From an uncultured Flavobacteriaceae bacterium (GTDB lineage: Bacteria > Bacteroidota > Bacteroidia > Flavobacteriales > Flavobacteriaceae), in assembly GCA_937944485.1 (NCBI GenBank), contig CALDYU010000002.1, forward strand, positions 242,483-306,482: a stretch of DNA of 64,000 nucleotides, in the 5' to 3' direction. Within the stretch, counting starts at the first letter, position 1. Every line of letters begins with the position of its first letter. Under the pieces are notes generated by a model that worked only from the letters and a program-made list of their open reading frames with translations, was not told where the DNA came from and ran no database searches. The translations under genes were made by a program, and so were the position numbers. Positions 38,466-47,552 of the stretch are shown one piece after another.

Positions 38466-39212
38466 ATGAAATTATTAGAAGGAAAAAATGTAATCATTAC
38501 AGGTGCTAGTCGCGGAATTGGCACTGGCATTGCGCAGGTATTTGCTGATCAAGGTGCTAATGTTGCTTTTACCTATAGCTCAAGTGAAGCACCAGCCTTA
38601 GCATTAGAAAAGGAACTTTTAGCTAAAGACATTAAAGCCAAAGCCTACAAAAGTAATGCGGCAAGCTTTAGTGAATCTGAAGACCTAGTGGCGAAGGTTT
38701 TAGAAGATTTTGGTGGTATTGATGTATTGATTAATAATGCTGGTATTACTAAAGACAATTTGTTAATGCGTATGGTTGAAGATGATTTTGATAAAGTAAT
38801 CGAAATCAATTTAAAATCTGTTTTTAATATGACCAAAGCCGTGCAACGTACCATGTTAAAACAACGCAAAGGCTCTATTATTAATATGAGTAGTGTTGTT
38901 GGAGTTAAAGGAAATGCAGGGCAATCAAATTACGCAGCTTCTAAAGCTGGCATGATTGGCTTCACAAAATCAATTGCTTTAGAATTAGGCTCTAGAAATA
39001 TTCGCTGCAACGCCATAGCACCTGGTTTCATCGAAACCGAAATGACTGCCAAATTAGATGAGAAAATTGTTCAAAGTTGGCGCGATGGTATTCCTTTAAA
39101 AAGGGGAGGAGCTCCTGAAGATATAGCGAATGCCTGTCTATTTTTTGCATCAGATCTTTCGGCTTATGTTACGGGGCAAGTTTTAAATGTCGATGGTGGA
39201 ATGTTAACTTAA
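38466..39212 (+). CDS. fabG: 3-oxoacyl-ACP reductase
   Basis: 248 residues, a short-chain dehydrogenase. The NADP motif TGASRGIGTGIA is at residues 12-23; NNAG, the serine in NMSSVVGVKGNAGQSN, and the YAASKAG catalytic Tyr/Lys pair follow. The C-terminal FIETEMTAKL and VTGQVLNVDGGML are typical of FabG. It reduces 3-oxoacyl-ACP in fatty-acid elongation. Confidence 0.93.
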   Translation: MKLLEGKNVIITGASRGIGTGIAQVFADQGANVAFTYSSSEAPALALEKELLAKDIKAKAYKSNAASFSESEDLVAKVLEDFGGIDVLINNAGITKDNLLMRMVEDDFDKVIEINLKSVFNMTKAVQRTMLKQRKGSIINMSSVVGVKGNAGQSNYAASKAGMIGFTKSIALELGSRNIRCNAIAPGFIETEMTAKLDEKIVQSWRDGIPLKRGGAPEDIANACLFFASDLSAYVTGQVLNVDGGMLT

Positions 39213-39222
39213 AGAATATTAT

Positions 39223-39537
39223 ATGCTATTTGTTACAACTGAAAATATAAGTGGACGAGAGATTGCAGAAACACTAGGTACCGTACGCGGAAGTACGGTG
39301 AGAGCTCGAAACATAGGAAGAGATATTTTTGCCGGACTTAAAAATATCGTGGGCGGTGAAATATCAGAATATACGAAGTTACTGGCTCAATCTAGAGAAC
39401 AGGCTATTCAAAGAATGTTAGAGGATGCACAAAAGTTAGGTGCCGATGCCGTCATCAATGTCCGATTTAATACGTCGCAAGTAATGCAAGGTGCGGCCGA
39501 AATGTTGGCCTACGGTACAGCTGTGAAATTAAAATAA
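39223..39537 (+). CDS. YbjQ-like UPF0145 protein
   Basis: 104 residues. The sequence VTTENISGREIAETLGTVRGSTVRARNIGRDIFAGLKNIVGGEISEY followed by ADAVINVRF matches the YbjQ family, sometimes called heavy-metal-binding. A metal role is not supported by any motif. Its stop shares one base with the start of the next small gene. Confidence 0.9.
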   Translation: MLFVTTENISGREIAETLGTVRGSTVRARNIGRDIFAGLKNIVGGEISEYTKLLAQSREQAIQRMLEDAQKLGADAVINVRFNTSQVMQGAAEMLAYGTAVKLK

Positions 39538-39668
39538 TGTTCCTAGAATTACTTCCAATAGTGTTTCTATTCCTAGTATATGCCAGTATCTTTGGTATGT
39601 TGATTTATTTTATTGTAAAGCGATTCGAGGATAAGAAAAAAGAGAAATTCGAGAAAAGGGATAATTAA
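39537..39668 (+). CDS. 43-residue single-pass membrane protein
   Basis: A short gene from ATG at 39537 to TAA at 39668. It encodes one hydrophobic helix (about residues 3-27) followed by a strongly charged tail rich in Lys, Glu and Asp. The one-base overlap with the upstream stop and the 2-bp gap to the next gene indicate a real operon member. Function unknown; it could be a small subunit or partner of the neighbouring membrane protein. Confidence 0.65.
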   Translation: MFLELLPIVFLFLVYASIFGMLIYFIVKRFEDKKKEKFEKRDN

Positions 39669-39670
39669 AT

Positions 39671-41695
39671 ATGCAAGCAAGTACGGTAGTCCTTATTATT
39701 ATTGCTGCCATTGTGGCTTTTGGCATTGTCTTTTTTCAATACTACTACAAGACAAAGAAGAGAACTAATCAAACGATGATGCTCTCTTTTTTGCGTTTTA
39801 TAAGTCTTTTTGCTTTGGGCTTTCTATTAATTAATCCGCAGTTTACTAAAAATGAATACACTGTTGAGAAAGCTAATTTGGTACTGCTTTCTGATAATTC
39901 TGCTTCAGCTGCAAGTTCAAGTGACGAAATCGCAAACCTATTGAATGCTATTGATAATGACCAAAACATAGAGAACAGATTCCATATTGATGCCTATACT
40001 TTCGGCAAAATGCTTAAAGTAAGTGATTCTTTTTCATTTGATGAAAAGTACACCAATGTTTCAAAAGCACTAAAAGAACTAAACGAAATTTATAAAGAAA
40101 ATAATACCGCAATTGTATTAATTTCTGATGGCAACCAAAACTTAGGGGAAGATTATCAATTGTATGCAAATAATTCTCAATTTCCTGTATATCCCATAGC
40201 AATAGGTGATACAACGCAGTATGAAGATTTGCGCATTGATAATGTCACAGCGAACAAATTTGCATTTTTAAAAAATAAATACCCTATAGAGATCGACCTA
40301 AGTTATTTTGGAAATGCTAATGTCGCTACTACCCTTCATGTACTCGTAAATGGTAAAAACGTTTATCGTGAATACATTCAATTCTCAAAAAAAGAAAGCG
40401 CAAAAACAATTCAGACCCTATTAAATGCGACAACGGTAGGTGTTAAAAAGATAGAAGTTCGATTAAACCCAATAGAAAAAGAGCGCAATCGTAGTAATAA
40501 CAACAGAAACTTAGCCATTGAAGTCATCGATGAAAAAACGAACATAGCAATTGTTACTGATATAATGCATCCAGACATCGGAGCCTTAAAAAAATCAATT
40601 GAAAGTAATGAACAACGTAGTGTGGTTATTAAAAAACCGAATGCTAACCTAGAAGAATTTGAAAATATAGATGTGTTGCTGTTATATCAACCTAGTCCTT
40701 CTTTCAAACCAGTTTATGACTTCATTCAGCGAAAGAAAAGTAATTACTTTACGATTATAGGTGAAGAAAATCATCGTAACTTTCTAAATTCTATTCAGAA
40801 CACCTTCACTATTTCAGGTGATTTTCCCATTCAAGAAACTTTTGCTGTTTTAAACGAAGGTTATTCCAAGTTTGATATTTCCGACTTTGGGGTAGCTGAC
40901 CTTCCGCCTGTGTTTAACACTACAGGTCCTGTGACTATGTCCTCAGGAGAAGCGCTACTTCAAATGAAAATTTTAGGAAAAACATTTGACGCACCATTAC
41001 TGCAAACCTCAGATAGCAATGGGCAAAAAGAAGTCGTATTTTTTGGTGAAAATATATGGAAATGGAGAGTACAGAATTATCGAGAACAACAAAACTTCGA
41101 AAATTTTGATCATTTTATAGGAAAGCTCATTCGCTATTTATCTTCAGGAGAAAGGAAGAATAGATTAAATCTAGAATATGAGGCCGTTTATAATGGCAGT
41201 ACTGATGTTATAATTCGTGCGTCATATTTTGATGAAGCCTTTTTATTTGATCGTGGAGCAAAGTTACTATTGAAAATTAAAAATAATAGAAATGATAAGC
41301 TCACAGAAATTCCTATGTTGCTTAAAACTGGTTTTTTTGAAGCAGATTTAAGCAGCTTGCCTTCGGGGGATTACAGTTTTTCGGTGCAAGAGATGAACCA
41401 TAAGATATCTAAGTCTGGCCAATTTGTTATTCTAGATTTTGATATTGAAAAGCAGTTTACAAGTACCAATTATAAAAAATTAGACCAGCTTGCTGTAAAT
41501 ACTGGCGGTATATTGTCATTCCCGAATACTATTGCCGATTTGATTCAAAATTTAGATCAAGACAAACGCTATTTACCAACTCAAAAAGGCACTAAAAATA
41601 TTGTATCTTTGATAGATTTTCGAATTATATTAGCCTTAATAGCTTTCACATTAACCTTAGAATGGCTGATACGAAAATATAACGGACTAACATAA
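39671..41695 (+). CDS. vWA-like membrane protein
   Basis: 674 residues. Two membrane helices (about 5-24 and 38-56) precede a von Willebrand A-like region whose MIDAS-type DxSxS motif is D75-N-S77-A-S79; a second acidic loop occurs in VLISDGNQN. A central GAT1-like region and a C-terminal membrane helix (about 650-665) follow. The topology resembles BatA/BatB-like proteins of Bacteroidota. Function unknown. Confidence 0.78.
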   Translation: MQASTVVLIIIAAIVAFGIVFFQYYYKTKKRTNQTMMLSFLRFISLFALGFLLINPQFTKNEYTVEKANLVLLSDNSASAASSSDEIANLLNAIDNDQNIENRFHIDAYTFGKMLKVSDSFSFDEKYTNVSKALKELNEIYKENNTAIVLISDGNQNLGEDYQLYANNSQFPVYPIAIGDTTQYEDLRIDNVTANKFAFLKNKYPIEIDLSYFGNANVATTLHVLVNGKNVYREYIQFSKKESAKTIQTLLNATTVGVKKIEVRLNPIEKERNRSNNNRNLAIEVIDEKTNIAIVTDIMHPDIGALKKSIESNEQRSVVIKKPNANLEEFENIDVLLLYQPSPSFKPVYDFIQRKKSNYFTIIGEENHRNFLNSIQNTFTISGDFPIQETFAVLNEGYSKFDISDFGVADLPPVFNTTGPVTMSSGEALLQMKILGKTFDAPLLQTSDSNGQKEVVFFGENIWKWRVQNYREQQNFENFDHFIGKLIRYLSSGERKNRLNLEYEAVYNGSTDVIIRASYFDEAFLFDRGAKLLLKIKNNRNDKLTEIPMLLKTGFFEADLSSLPSGDYSFSVQEMNHKISKSGQFVILDFDIEKQFTSTNYKKLDQLAVNTGGILSFPNTIADLIQNLDQDKRYLPTQKGTKNIVSLIDFRIILALIAFTLTLEWLIRKYNGLT

Positions 41696-41706
41696 AACAG
41701 AACATT

Positions 41707-42522
41707 ATGGATAAATTACCAAAAATCGCATTACCTGTTGTTTTTATAATAATTGCAATAGTTATTTTAATCTCTAAATCTGCCGTCACCATAGGTTCTG
41801 GTGAGGCGGGTGTGCTATACAAAACCTTTGGAGGTGGGGTTGTAACAGATGAGCCGCCCATGGGAGAAGGCTTTCATATTGTTGCACCTTGGAATGATGT
41901 TTTCGTTTACGAAGTACGTCAACAAGAGCTTTTTGAGAAAATGAAAGTATTATCTTCTAACGGGTTAGAAATTCAAATTGATGCCTCAGCATGGTACCAA
42001 CCAATAGCTAATGAATTGGGCAATCTGCACCAAAATTTAGGAGAGGGTTATTTAGACAGGGTAATAAAACCTGCTATTCGTAGTGCCGCTAGAAGTGTGG
42101 TAGGGCGCTATACGCCTGAACAACTATACTCAAGCAAGCGAGATGCTATTCAAGATGAAATTTTCGAAGAGACTAAAAAAATTCTTGATGATCAAAATGT
42201 TCAATTGAACGAAGTACTAGTAAGAGACGTAACGCTACCAAGTACGATTAAGGAAGCTATTGAACGTAAACTGAAGCAAGAACAAGAATCTTTAGAATAC
42301 GAATTTCGTTTAGTAACAGCAGCCAAAGAAGCTGAGAAAGTACGTATTGAAGCACAAGGTAAAGCTGACGCCAATAGAATTTTGAGTGCTTCCTTAACCG
42401 ATAAGATTCTTCAAGACAAAGGCATCGATGCTACTTTAGAATTGTCACAATCTCCAAATGCTAAGGTGATTGTTGTCGGTGGTGGCGATGCAGGCTTACC
42501 ATTGATTCTAGGAAATAACTAA
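41707..42522 (+). CDS. Prohibitin / SPFH family membrane protein
   Basis: 271 residues. An N-terminal membrane helix (about 7-25) precedes an SPFH domain (about 30-200; GEAGVLYKTFGGGV, FHIVAPWND, EIQIDASAWYQP). A coiled-coil-rich C-terminus with KEAEKVRIEAQGKADANRIL follows. Such proteins form oligomeric membrane scaffolds. It is 11 bp downstream of the vWA-like gene. Confidence 0.9.
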   Translation: MDKLPKIALPVVFIIIAIVILISKSAVTIGSGEAGVLYKTFGGGVVTDEPPMGEGFHIVAPWNDVFVYEVRQQELFEKMKVLSSNGLEIQIDASAWYQPIANELGNLHQNLGEGYLDRVIKPAIRSAARSVVGRYTPEQLYSSKRDAIQDEIFEETKKILDDQNVQLNEVLVRDVTLPSTIKEAIERKLKQEQESLEYEFRLVTAAKEAEKVRIEAQGKADANRILSASLTDKILQDKGIDATLELSQSPNAKVIVVGGGDAGLPLILGNN

Positions 42523-42591
42523 AAATCTAAAATTGTGATTTTTTTGAAATTGTTTTATTAGCAAGAAATTAAATCCTAATTTTACATCGTA

Positions 42592-42645
42592 ATGAAAAAT
42601 AAAAATACACATCATCATCTTTTAACTGGCTATCAAGCGAGGTAA
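42592..42645 (+). CDS. Histidine operon leader peptide
   Basis: A 17-codon reading frame (MKNKNTHHHLLTGYQAR) ending in TAA, with three consecutive CAT codons at 42610-42618. A perfect terminator hairpin follows 30 bp later and hisG 100 bp later. The position, the His-codon run and the distance are those of an attenuator leader. The final codons TAT-CAA-GCG-AGG also form the antiterminator left arm. A TAATTTTA -7-like box ends at 42584, so the peptide may be nearly leaderless. Confidence 0.85.
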   Translation: MKNKNTHHHLLTGYQAR

Positions 42646-42706
42646 AAGTGTATTGTAGTATTACAAAATATTTAAAAACCCGTTTGAGCAATCAAACGGG
42701 TTTTTT
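42633..42706 (+). promoter_or_regulatory. his attenuator: antiterminator and terminator arms
   Basis: The terminator stem is 42676-42687 with 42692-42703 (12 perfect pairs, GCAA loop) plus T-run. A competing antiterminator pairs T633-C634-A635-A636-G637-C638-G639-(A640)-G641-G642-T643 with 42678-42687: ten pairs including one G-T, one bulge. A ribosome at the leader stop would cover 42633-42643 and permit the terminator; one stalled at the His codons would leave it free. Coordinates in this entry are 42-kb positions. Confidence 0.85.
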
Positions 42707-42744
42707 GATTATATCCGTTGTTGCTTGAATACAAAAGAAAAGAA

Positions 42745-43602
42745 ATGACAAAAATTAGAATTGCCATTCAGAAATCGGGCAGACTCAATGAAGATTCTTT
42801 ACGAATTTTAAAGGACTGTGGTATTTCAATTGATAACGGAAAAGACCAGTTAAAAGCTTCGTCTCGAAATTTTCCTATTGAGGTTTTTTATTTAAGAAAT
42901 GGAGATATCCCGCAGTATTTGAGAGATGGCGTAGTAGACATTGCCATCATCGGAGAGAATGTACTGATAGAAAAAGGAGTCGATATTGTTGTGGCTGAAA
43001 AGCTTGGTTTTTCGAAGTGCAAGGTGTCCTTAGCGATTCCTAAAGCTACGGAATACAAATCAGTTAAGGACCTTGAAGGGAAACGAATTGCGACATCTTA
43101 TCCGAATACAGTAAAAAATTATTTAGAAAGTAAAGGTATAAATGCAGATTTGCACATCATAAGTGGTTCTGTGGAGATTGCTCCTAATATAGGACTAGCA
43201 GATGCTATTTGCGATATTGTTTCTAGTGGAAGCACTTTGTTTAAAAATAATTTAAAAGAAGTAGAGATTATGTTGAAAAGTGAAGCTGTTTTGGCGGTTT
43301 CTCCTAAAATCTCTGAAGACCGAAAAGAAATACTTCAAAAACTTCAGTTCCGTATTCAATCAGTACTACGTGCGCGACAATCCAAATATGTATTATTGAA
43401 TGCGCCAAATGAAAAACTAAGCGATGTTATTGCATTGCTTCCGGGAATGCGAAGCCCTACCGTGCTTCCTTTAGCAGATAAAGGTTGGAGTTCTGTACAC
43501 ACCGTGATCAATAAAGACAAATTTTGGGAAGTAATTGACGAGTTGAAGCAAGCTGGTGCAGAAGGTATCTTGGTATGTCCGATAGAAAAAATGGTATTGT
43601 AA
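42745..43602 (+). CDS. hisG: ATP phosphoribosyltransferase, long form
   Basis: 285 residues from the ATG at 42745 (TKIRIAIQKSGRL). This is the long HisG with a C-terminal regulatory ACT-like domain (about 205-285, APNEKLSDVIALLPGMRSPTVLPL), so it should be feedback-inhibited by histidine directly, without HisZ. It catalyses the first committed step. Its last base is the first base of the hisD start. Confidence 0.95.
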   Translation: MTKIRIAIQKSGRLNEDSLRILKDCGISIDNGKDQLKASSRNFPIEVFYLRNGDIPQYLRDGVVDIAIIGENVLIEKGVDIVVAEKLGFSKCKVSLAIPKATEYKSVKDLEGKRIATSYPNTVKNYLESKGINADLHIISGSVEIAPNIGLADAICDIVSSGSTLFKNNLKEVEIMLKSEAVLAVSPKISEDRKEILQKLQFRIQSVLRARQSKYVLLNAPNEKLSDVIALLPGMRSPTVLPLADKGWSSVHTVINKDKFWEVIDELKQAGAEGILVCPIEKMVL

Positions 43603-44885
43603 TGCAGAAAATATACAATCCCAAAAGAGAAGAGTGGGAGTTCGTTTTAAAGCGACCCACGCAAACCGTTGCAGATATAGAGGGTACCGTAAACAGTATT
43701 TTCGAAGAGGTTAAAATTGGTGGAGATGCGGTTTTGAATAAGTACACTCAAAAGTTTGATGGGGTTACTTTTGATACGCTTTTAGTTAATGCTCCAGCAA
43801 TAGAAGAAGCTCAAAACTTGGTTTCAGAGAAATTGAAGAAAGCTATTCAATTGGCAAAAGGAAACATAGAAAACTTCCATAAGGCTCAAAGGACTGACAA
43901 AATAGACGTAGAAACAATAAAGGGTGTGCAATGTTGGCAAGAAAAACGTCCAATTCAAAAAGTAGGATTGTATATTCCAGGAGGAACAGCTCCTTTGTTT
44001 TCGACGATATTAATGTTAGCGGTTCCAGCAAACGTAGCGGGTTGTAAAGACATCGTTTTATGTTCGCCTCCGAATTCCGAAGGCAAAATCAATCCTGCTA
44101 TTTTATATACTGCTGCTTTGTGTGGCGTTACTAAAATCTTTAAAGTCGGAGGAATTCAAGCTATTGCAGGAATGACTTTCGGAACAGAAAGTATTCCGCA
44201 AGTCTATAAAATATTCGGTCCAGGAAATCAATATGTCACCGTTGCCAAACAAATTGCGACAAAGTATGGCGTTGCGATTGATATGCCCGCAGGCCCAAGT
44301 GAATTGTTAGTTGTCGCCGATGAGTCTGCCAATGCAAGTTTTGTATCTTCTGACTTATTGAGTCAAGCAGAACATGGCGTGGATAGTCAGGTGATTTTAG
44401 TTTCCACTTCAAAAACAATGATTGATTCCGTGGAGAAAGCGGTAGAAGAACAGCTTGATCTGCTGCCTCGCGAGGAAATCGCTCAAGAGGCTATAGAAAA
44501 CAGCAAATTGATTTATGTTGATGACGACCAAACGGCTATTGATTTAATTAATGAATATGCACCAGAGCATTTTATTATTTGTGTAAAGAATGAGGCTTTT
44601 TATATAGAAAATATCATCAATGCAGGTTCTGTTTTTATTGGTGATTATACACCAGAAAGTGCAGGTGATTATGCTTCAGGCACCAATCATACGCTACCTA
44701 CAAATGGATATTCCAAACAATATAGCGGTGTCAATTTAGACAGTTTTATGAAGAGCATGACCTTTCAGAAAATTTCAAAAGAAGGCATACAAAATATTGG
44801 GAATGCCATTGAAATCATGGCCGAAGCAGAAGGTTTGCAAGCACATAAAAATGCAGTGACTTTACGATTGAATAGTTTGAAATGA
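43602..44885 (+). CDS. hisD: Histidinol dehydrogenase
   Basis: 427 residues from the ATG at 43602, overlapping the hisG stop by one base. Motifs: YIPGGTAPLFSTILMLAVPANVAGCKDIVLCSPP, IFGPGNQYVTVAKQI, DMPAGPSELLVVADESA, QAEHGVDSQV and APEHFII. It performs the last two oxidations to histidine with NAD and zinc. Overlap with hisC is 4 bp. Confidence 0.96.
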   Translation: MQKIYNPKREEWEFVLKRPTQTVADIEGTVNSIFEEVKIGGDAVLNKYTQKFDGVTFDTLLVNAPAIEEAQNLVSEKLKKAIQLAKGNIENFHKAQRTDKIDVETIKGVQCWQEKRPIQKVGLYIPGGTAPLFSTILMLAVPANVAGCKDIVLCSPPNSEGKINPAILYTAALCGVTKIFKVGGIQAIAGMTFGTESIPQVYKIFGPGNQYVTVAKQIATKYGVAIDMPAGPSELLVVADESANASFVSSDLLSQAEHGVDSQVILVSTSKTMIDSVEKAVEEQLDLLPREEIAQEAIENSKLIYVDDDQTAIDLINEYAPEHFIICVKNEAFYIENIINAGSVFIGDYTPESAGDYASGTNHTLPTNGYSKQYSGVNLDSFMKSMTFQKISKEGIQNIGNAIEIMAEAEGLQAHKNAVTLRLNSLK

Positions 44886-45931
44886 GTTTTAGTTTAGAAA
44901 ATATAATACGAGAAAATATAAAGGGCTTAAAACCCTATTCCTCTGCACGTGACGAATACATTTCCGATGGTTCTGAAATGGTATTTTTAGATGCGAATGA
45001 GAATCCGTTTGAGAATGGCGTAAATCGGTATCCTGACCCGCAGCAACGGAGCCTAAAAGCTGTTTTGGCAGACCAGAAAGGGATTAGTCCTGAAAACATC
45101 CTTTTAGGTAATGGGAGCGATGAAGTATTGGATTTACTTTTTCGAGCCTTCTGCGAACCAAAAGAAGACAATATTATTTCGCTTCCTCCAACCTATGGAA
45201 TGTATAAGGTACTATCGGGCACTAATGCCATTGAAAACCGTGAGGTATTGCTAAGCGACGATTTTCAACCGAATGTGCTAGCGATTCTAAACACCATTGA
45301 TGCTAATACCAAATTGCTTTTTATTTGTTCACCTAATAATCCGACGGGGAATAGTATTTCTGAAAAAAGTATAACAAAACTACTAACCAGCTTCAACGGT
45401 TTAGTCGTTATTGACGAGGCGTATATTGACTTTTCACCGATAGAGAGTTGGGTTTCGCGCTTATCAGACTTTCCTAACCTAGTTGTAGCACAAACCTTAT
45501 CCAAAGCCTACGGAATGGCAGGAATCCGATTAGGTATTTGTATGGCATCTAAGGAAATCATTAGCGTTTTGAACAAAATCAAACCCCCATATAATGTTAA
45601 TGGATTGACACAGTTAAAAGCTTTGGAGCGGGTTATAGATACTACTATGGTTGCTTCAGAAGTACGTAGAATTTTGAGGGAGCGACAGAAGCTCATCATT
45701 TATTTGGAAGAAATCTCTTTTGTGCAAAATATTTATGAATCAGATGCCAATTTTGTACTTGTGAAAGTTGACGATGCTGATAAACGATACAAACAACTAT
45801 TAGATAAGAGAATTGTGGTTCGAAATCGAAGTAACCAACCATTGTGTGAGAACACATTGCGATTTACCATTGGAACACCAAGTGAAAATAAGAAATTGGC
45901 AATAATTTTAAAAGAACTAACTATGTCCTGA
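44882..45931 (+). CDS. hisC: Histidinol-phosphate aminotransferase
   Basis: 349 residues, PLP-dependent. The Schiff-base lysine is in AQTLSKAYGMAGIRLG; DANENPF and SPNNPTGN are substrate/PLP motifs. The stop codon lies inside a palindrome (45926-45944), so the last few residues (TMS) appear to be supplied by an inserted repeat. It is directly followed by a GIY-YIG gene. Confidence 0.95.
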   Translation: MSFSLENIIRENIKGLKPYSSARDEYISDGSEMVFLDANENPFENGVNRYPDPQQRSLKAVLADQKGISPENILLGNGSDEVLDLLFRAFCEPKEDNIISLPPTYGMYKVLSGTNAIENREVLLSDDFQPNVLAILNTIDANTKLLFICSPNNPTGNSISEKSITKLLTSFNGLVVIDEAYIDFSPIESWVSRLSDFPNLVVAQTLSKAYGMAGIRLGICMASKEIISVLNKIKPPYNVNGLTQLKALERVIDTTMVASEVRRILRERQKLIIYLEEISFVQNIYESDANFVLVKVDDADKRYKQLLDKRIVVRNRSNQPLCENTLRFTIGTPSENKKLAIILKELTMS

Positions 45932-45944
45932 ACTAGTTTCAGGA
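45926..45944. repeat. Palindrome at the hisC end
   Basis: TCCTGAA and TTCAGGA flank a CTAGT loop. It contains the hisC stop codon and stands 19 bp before the GIY-YIG start; a similar CTGAA/TTCAG hairpin lies after that gene. Confidence 0.75.
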
Positions 45945-45962
45945 ACTGTTGAAGCTAACGAA

Positions 45963-46286
45963 ATGATTACAAAGAAGAAGGAATATTACGTCTACTTTTT
46001 ATCAAACAAAAACAGAACTGTTTTGTACATAGGATATTCAGGTCAATTGAAAGTTAGAATTGAACAACATATAAGCAGAGAAGGAGCCTTGTTTACAAAG
46101 AAGTACAATGCACATGATATTTTGAGGTACGAGCTCTATGCAACAAAGGGTGAAGCTATTGTTAGGGAAAATCAATTAAAAAATTGGCATAAGGAGTGGA
46201 AGTGGAATTTGATTAAAGAATCCAATCCAGAATTAAAAACTATTAGCCTAGAAGAAATAAGTTTATCAAAACCTTTAGATAAATAA
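45963..46286 (+). CDS. GIY-YIG nuclease-domain protein
   Basis: 107 residues, essentially one GIY-YIG domain: EYYVYFLSNKNRTVLYIGYSGQLKVRIEQH with the Tyr pair and YIGYSG element, the catalytic Arg, and a glutamate in AIVRENQLKNWHKEWK. Small UPF0213-type members of this sort occur widely in Bacteroidota. It sits between hisC and hisB in operon direction, bracketed by palindromes, and has no role in histidine synthesis. A mobile-like origin is inferred. Confidence 0.88.
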   Translation: MITKKKEYYVYFLSNKNRTVLYIGYSGQLKVRIEQHISREGALFTKKYNAHDILRYELYATKGEAIVRENQLKNWHKEWKWNLIKESNPELKTISLEEISLSKPLDK

Positions 46287-46293
46287 CAGACAG

Positions 46294-46314
46294 ATGCTGA
46301 AACAAGTTCAGCAT
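46294..46314. repeat. Palindrome after the GIY-YIG gene
   Basis: ATGCTGAA (46294-46301) and TTCAGCAT (46307-46314) form a perfect 8-bp stem around ACAAG. It shares the CTGAA/TTCAG core with the palindrome at 45926. Confidence 0.8.
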
Positions 46315-46328
46315 GTAATGCAAGCAAT

Positions 46329-47462
46329 ATGAAAAAAATACTATTCATTGATAGAGACGGCACCATCATCAAAGAAACCGCCGATGAGCAAATCGATGCT
46401 TTTGAGAAAATGATATTCTATCCAAAAGCCTTTACTTACTTAGGTAAAATCGCAAAAGAGTTGGATTACGAATTGGTCATGATTACGAATCAAGATGGCT
46501 TGGGGACTGATATTTTTCCTGAAGATACATTTTGGCCCGTTCATAATTTTATCTTGAAATCTTTCGAAAATGAAGGCGTTGTTTTCGACAAGGTTTTCTT
46601 AGACCGAACCTTCCCTAAAGATAATGCCGATACTCGAAAGCCAGGTACAGGACTCTTGACGGAATATTTTTCTAAGGAATATGATTTAGCAAATTCCTTT
46701 GTAATAGGAGATAGACTAACCGATATGGAGTTGGCAAAAAACTTGGGCTCAAAAGGAATCTTCATTAATGACAACACCAATTTAGGCACAGGTGAAATCA
46801 CTGTGAAACGAGACGAGCTTAATGCTGTGATTGCGCTAGAAAATAATGACTGGGAAAAGATTTATGAATTCCTGAAATTAAAAGATAGAACAGCCGAAAT
46901 CCATAGAAAAACGAATGAGACTGATATTAAGATTCAGCTGAATTTAGATGGAACTGGAAAAAGTAATATCAAAACCGGACTTGCATTTTTCGACCATATG
47001 CTAGACCAATTGGCGCGTCATGGGCAGATGAATTTAGATATTCAGGTAACTGGCGATCTTGAAGTTGATGAGCACCACACTATTGAAGACACAGCAATTG
47101 CTTTAGGAGAAGTTTTTAATACAGCACTCGGAAACAAATTAGGAATTGAACGCTATGGGTTCTGTTTACCCATGGATGATTGTCTGGCACAAGTAGTCAT
47201 TGATTTCGGAGGACGAAACTGGCTCGTTTGGGAGGCGGATTTTAAACGTGAAATGGTAGGCGATATGCCCACTGAAATGTTTTATCATTTCTTCAAATCT
47301 TTCACAGATGGTGCAAAAGCCAATCTCAATATAAAAGCAGAAGGCACAAATGAACATCACAAAATAGAAGCCATTTTTAAGGCCTTTGCAAAGTCAATAA
47401 AAATGTCGGTGAAGCGAGATGTTGAAAAAATGGTGTTACCTAGTACAAAGGGAGTTCTTTAA
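46329..47462 (+). CDS. hisB: Bifunctional histidinol-phosphatase / imidazoleglycerol-phosphate dehydratase
   Basis: 377 residues. The N-terminal HAD phosphatase (1-165) begins [14 protein letters not shown] and includes [10 protein letters not shown] and a [10 protein letters not shown] motif. The C-terminal dehydratase (about 180-377) has [29 protein letters not shown] and [14 protein letters not shown] manganese ligands. It performs two nonconsecutive steps of the pathway. The fused form is as in enterobacteria and Bacteroidota. Confidence 0.96.
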   Translation: MKKILFIDRDGTIIKETADEQIDAFEKMIFYPKAFTYLGKIAKELDYELVMITNQDGLGTDIFPEDTFWPVHNFILKSFENEGVVFDKVFLDRTFPKDNADTRKPGTGLLTEYFSKEYDLANSFVIGDRLTDMELAKNLGSKGIFINDNTNLGTGEITVKRDELNAVIALENNDWEKIYEFLKLKDRTAEIHRKTNETDIKIQLNLDGTGKSNIKTGLAFFDHMLDQLARHGQMNLDIQVTGDLEVDEHHTIEDTAIALGEVFNTALGNKLGIERYGFCLPMDDCLAQVVIDFGGRNWLVWEADFKREMVGDMPTEMFYHFFKSFTDGAKANLNIKAEGTNEHHKIEAIFKAFAKSIKMSVKRDVEKMVLPSTKGVL

Positions 47463-47468
47463 AGTGTG

Positions 47469-47538
47469 AAGTACAAAGTAATGCAAGATTTAAAATCAAG
47501 AACAAAAAAACTGACTTTGTACTTAAGACTTTGTACTT
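47469..47538. repeat. Inverted and direct AAGTACAAAGT repeats in the hisB-hisH gap
   Basis: AAGTACAAAGT at 47469-47479 is perfectly inverted at 47514-47524 and again at 47528-47538, the two inverted copies being tandem at 14-bp spacing. Related ACTTAGTAC motifs lie after the DinB gene at about 49837. The gap itself encodes nothing. Confidence 0.7.
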
Positions 47539-47552
47539 AATACTATAGAAAA

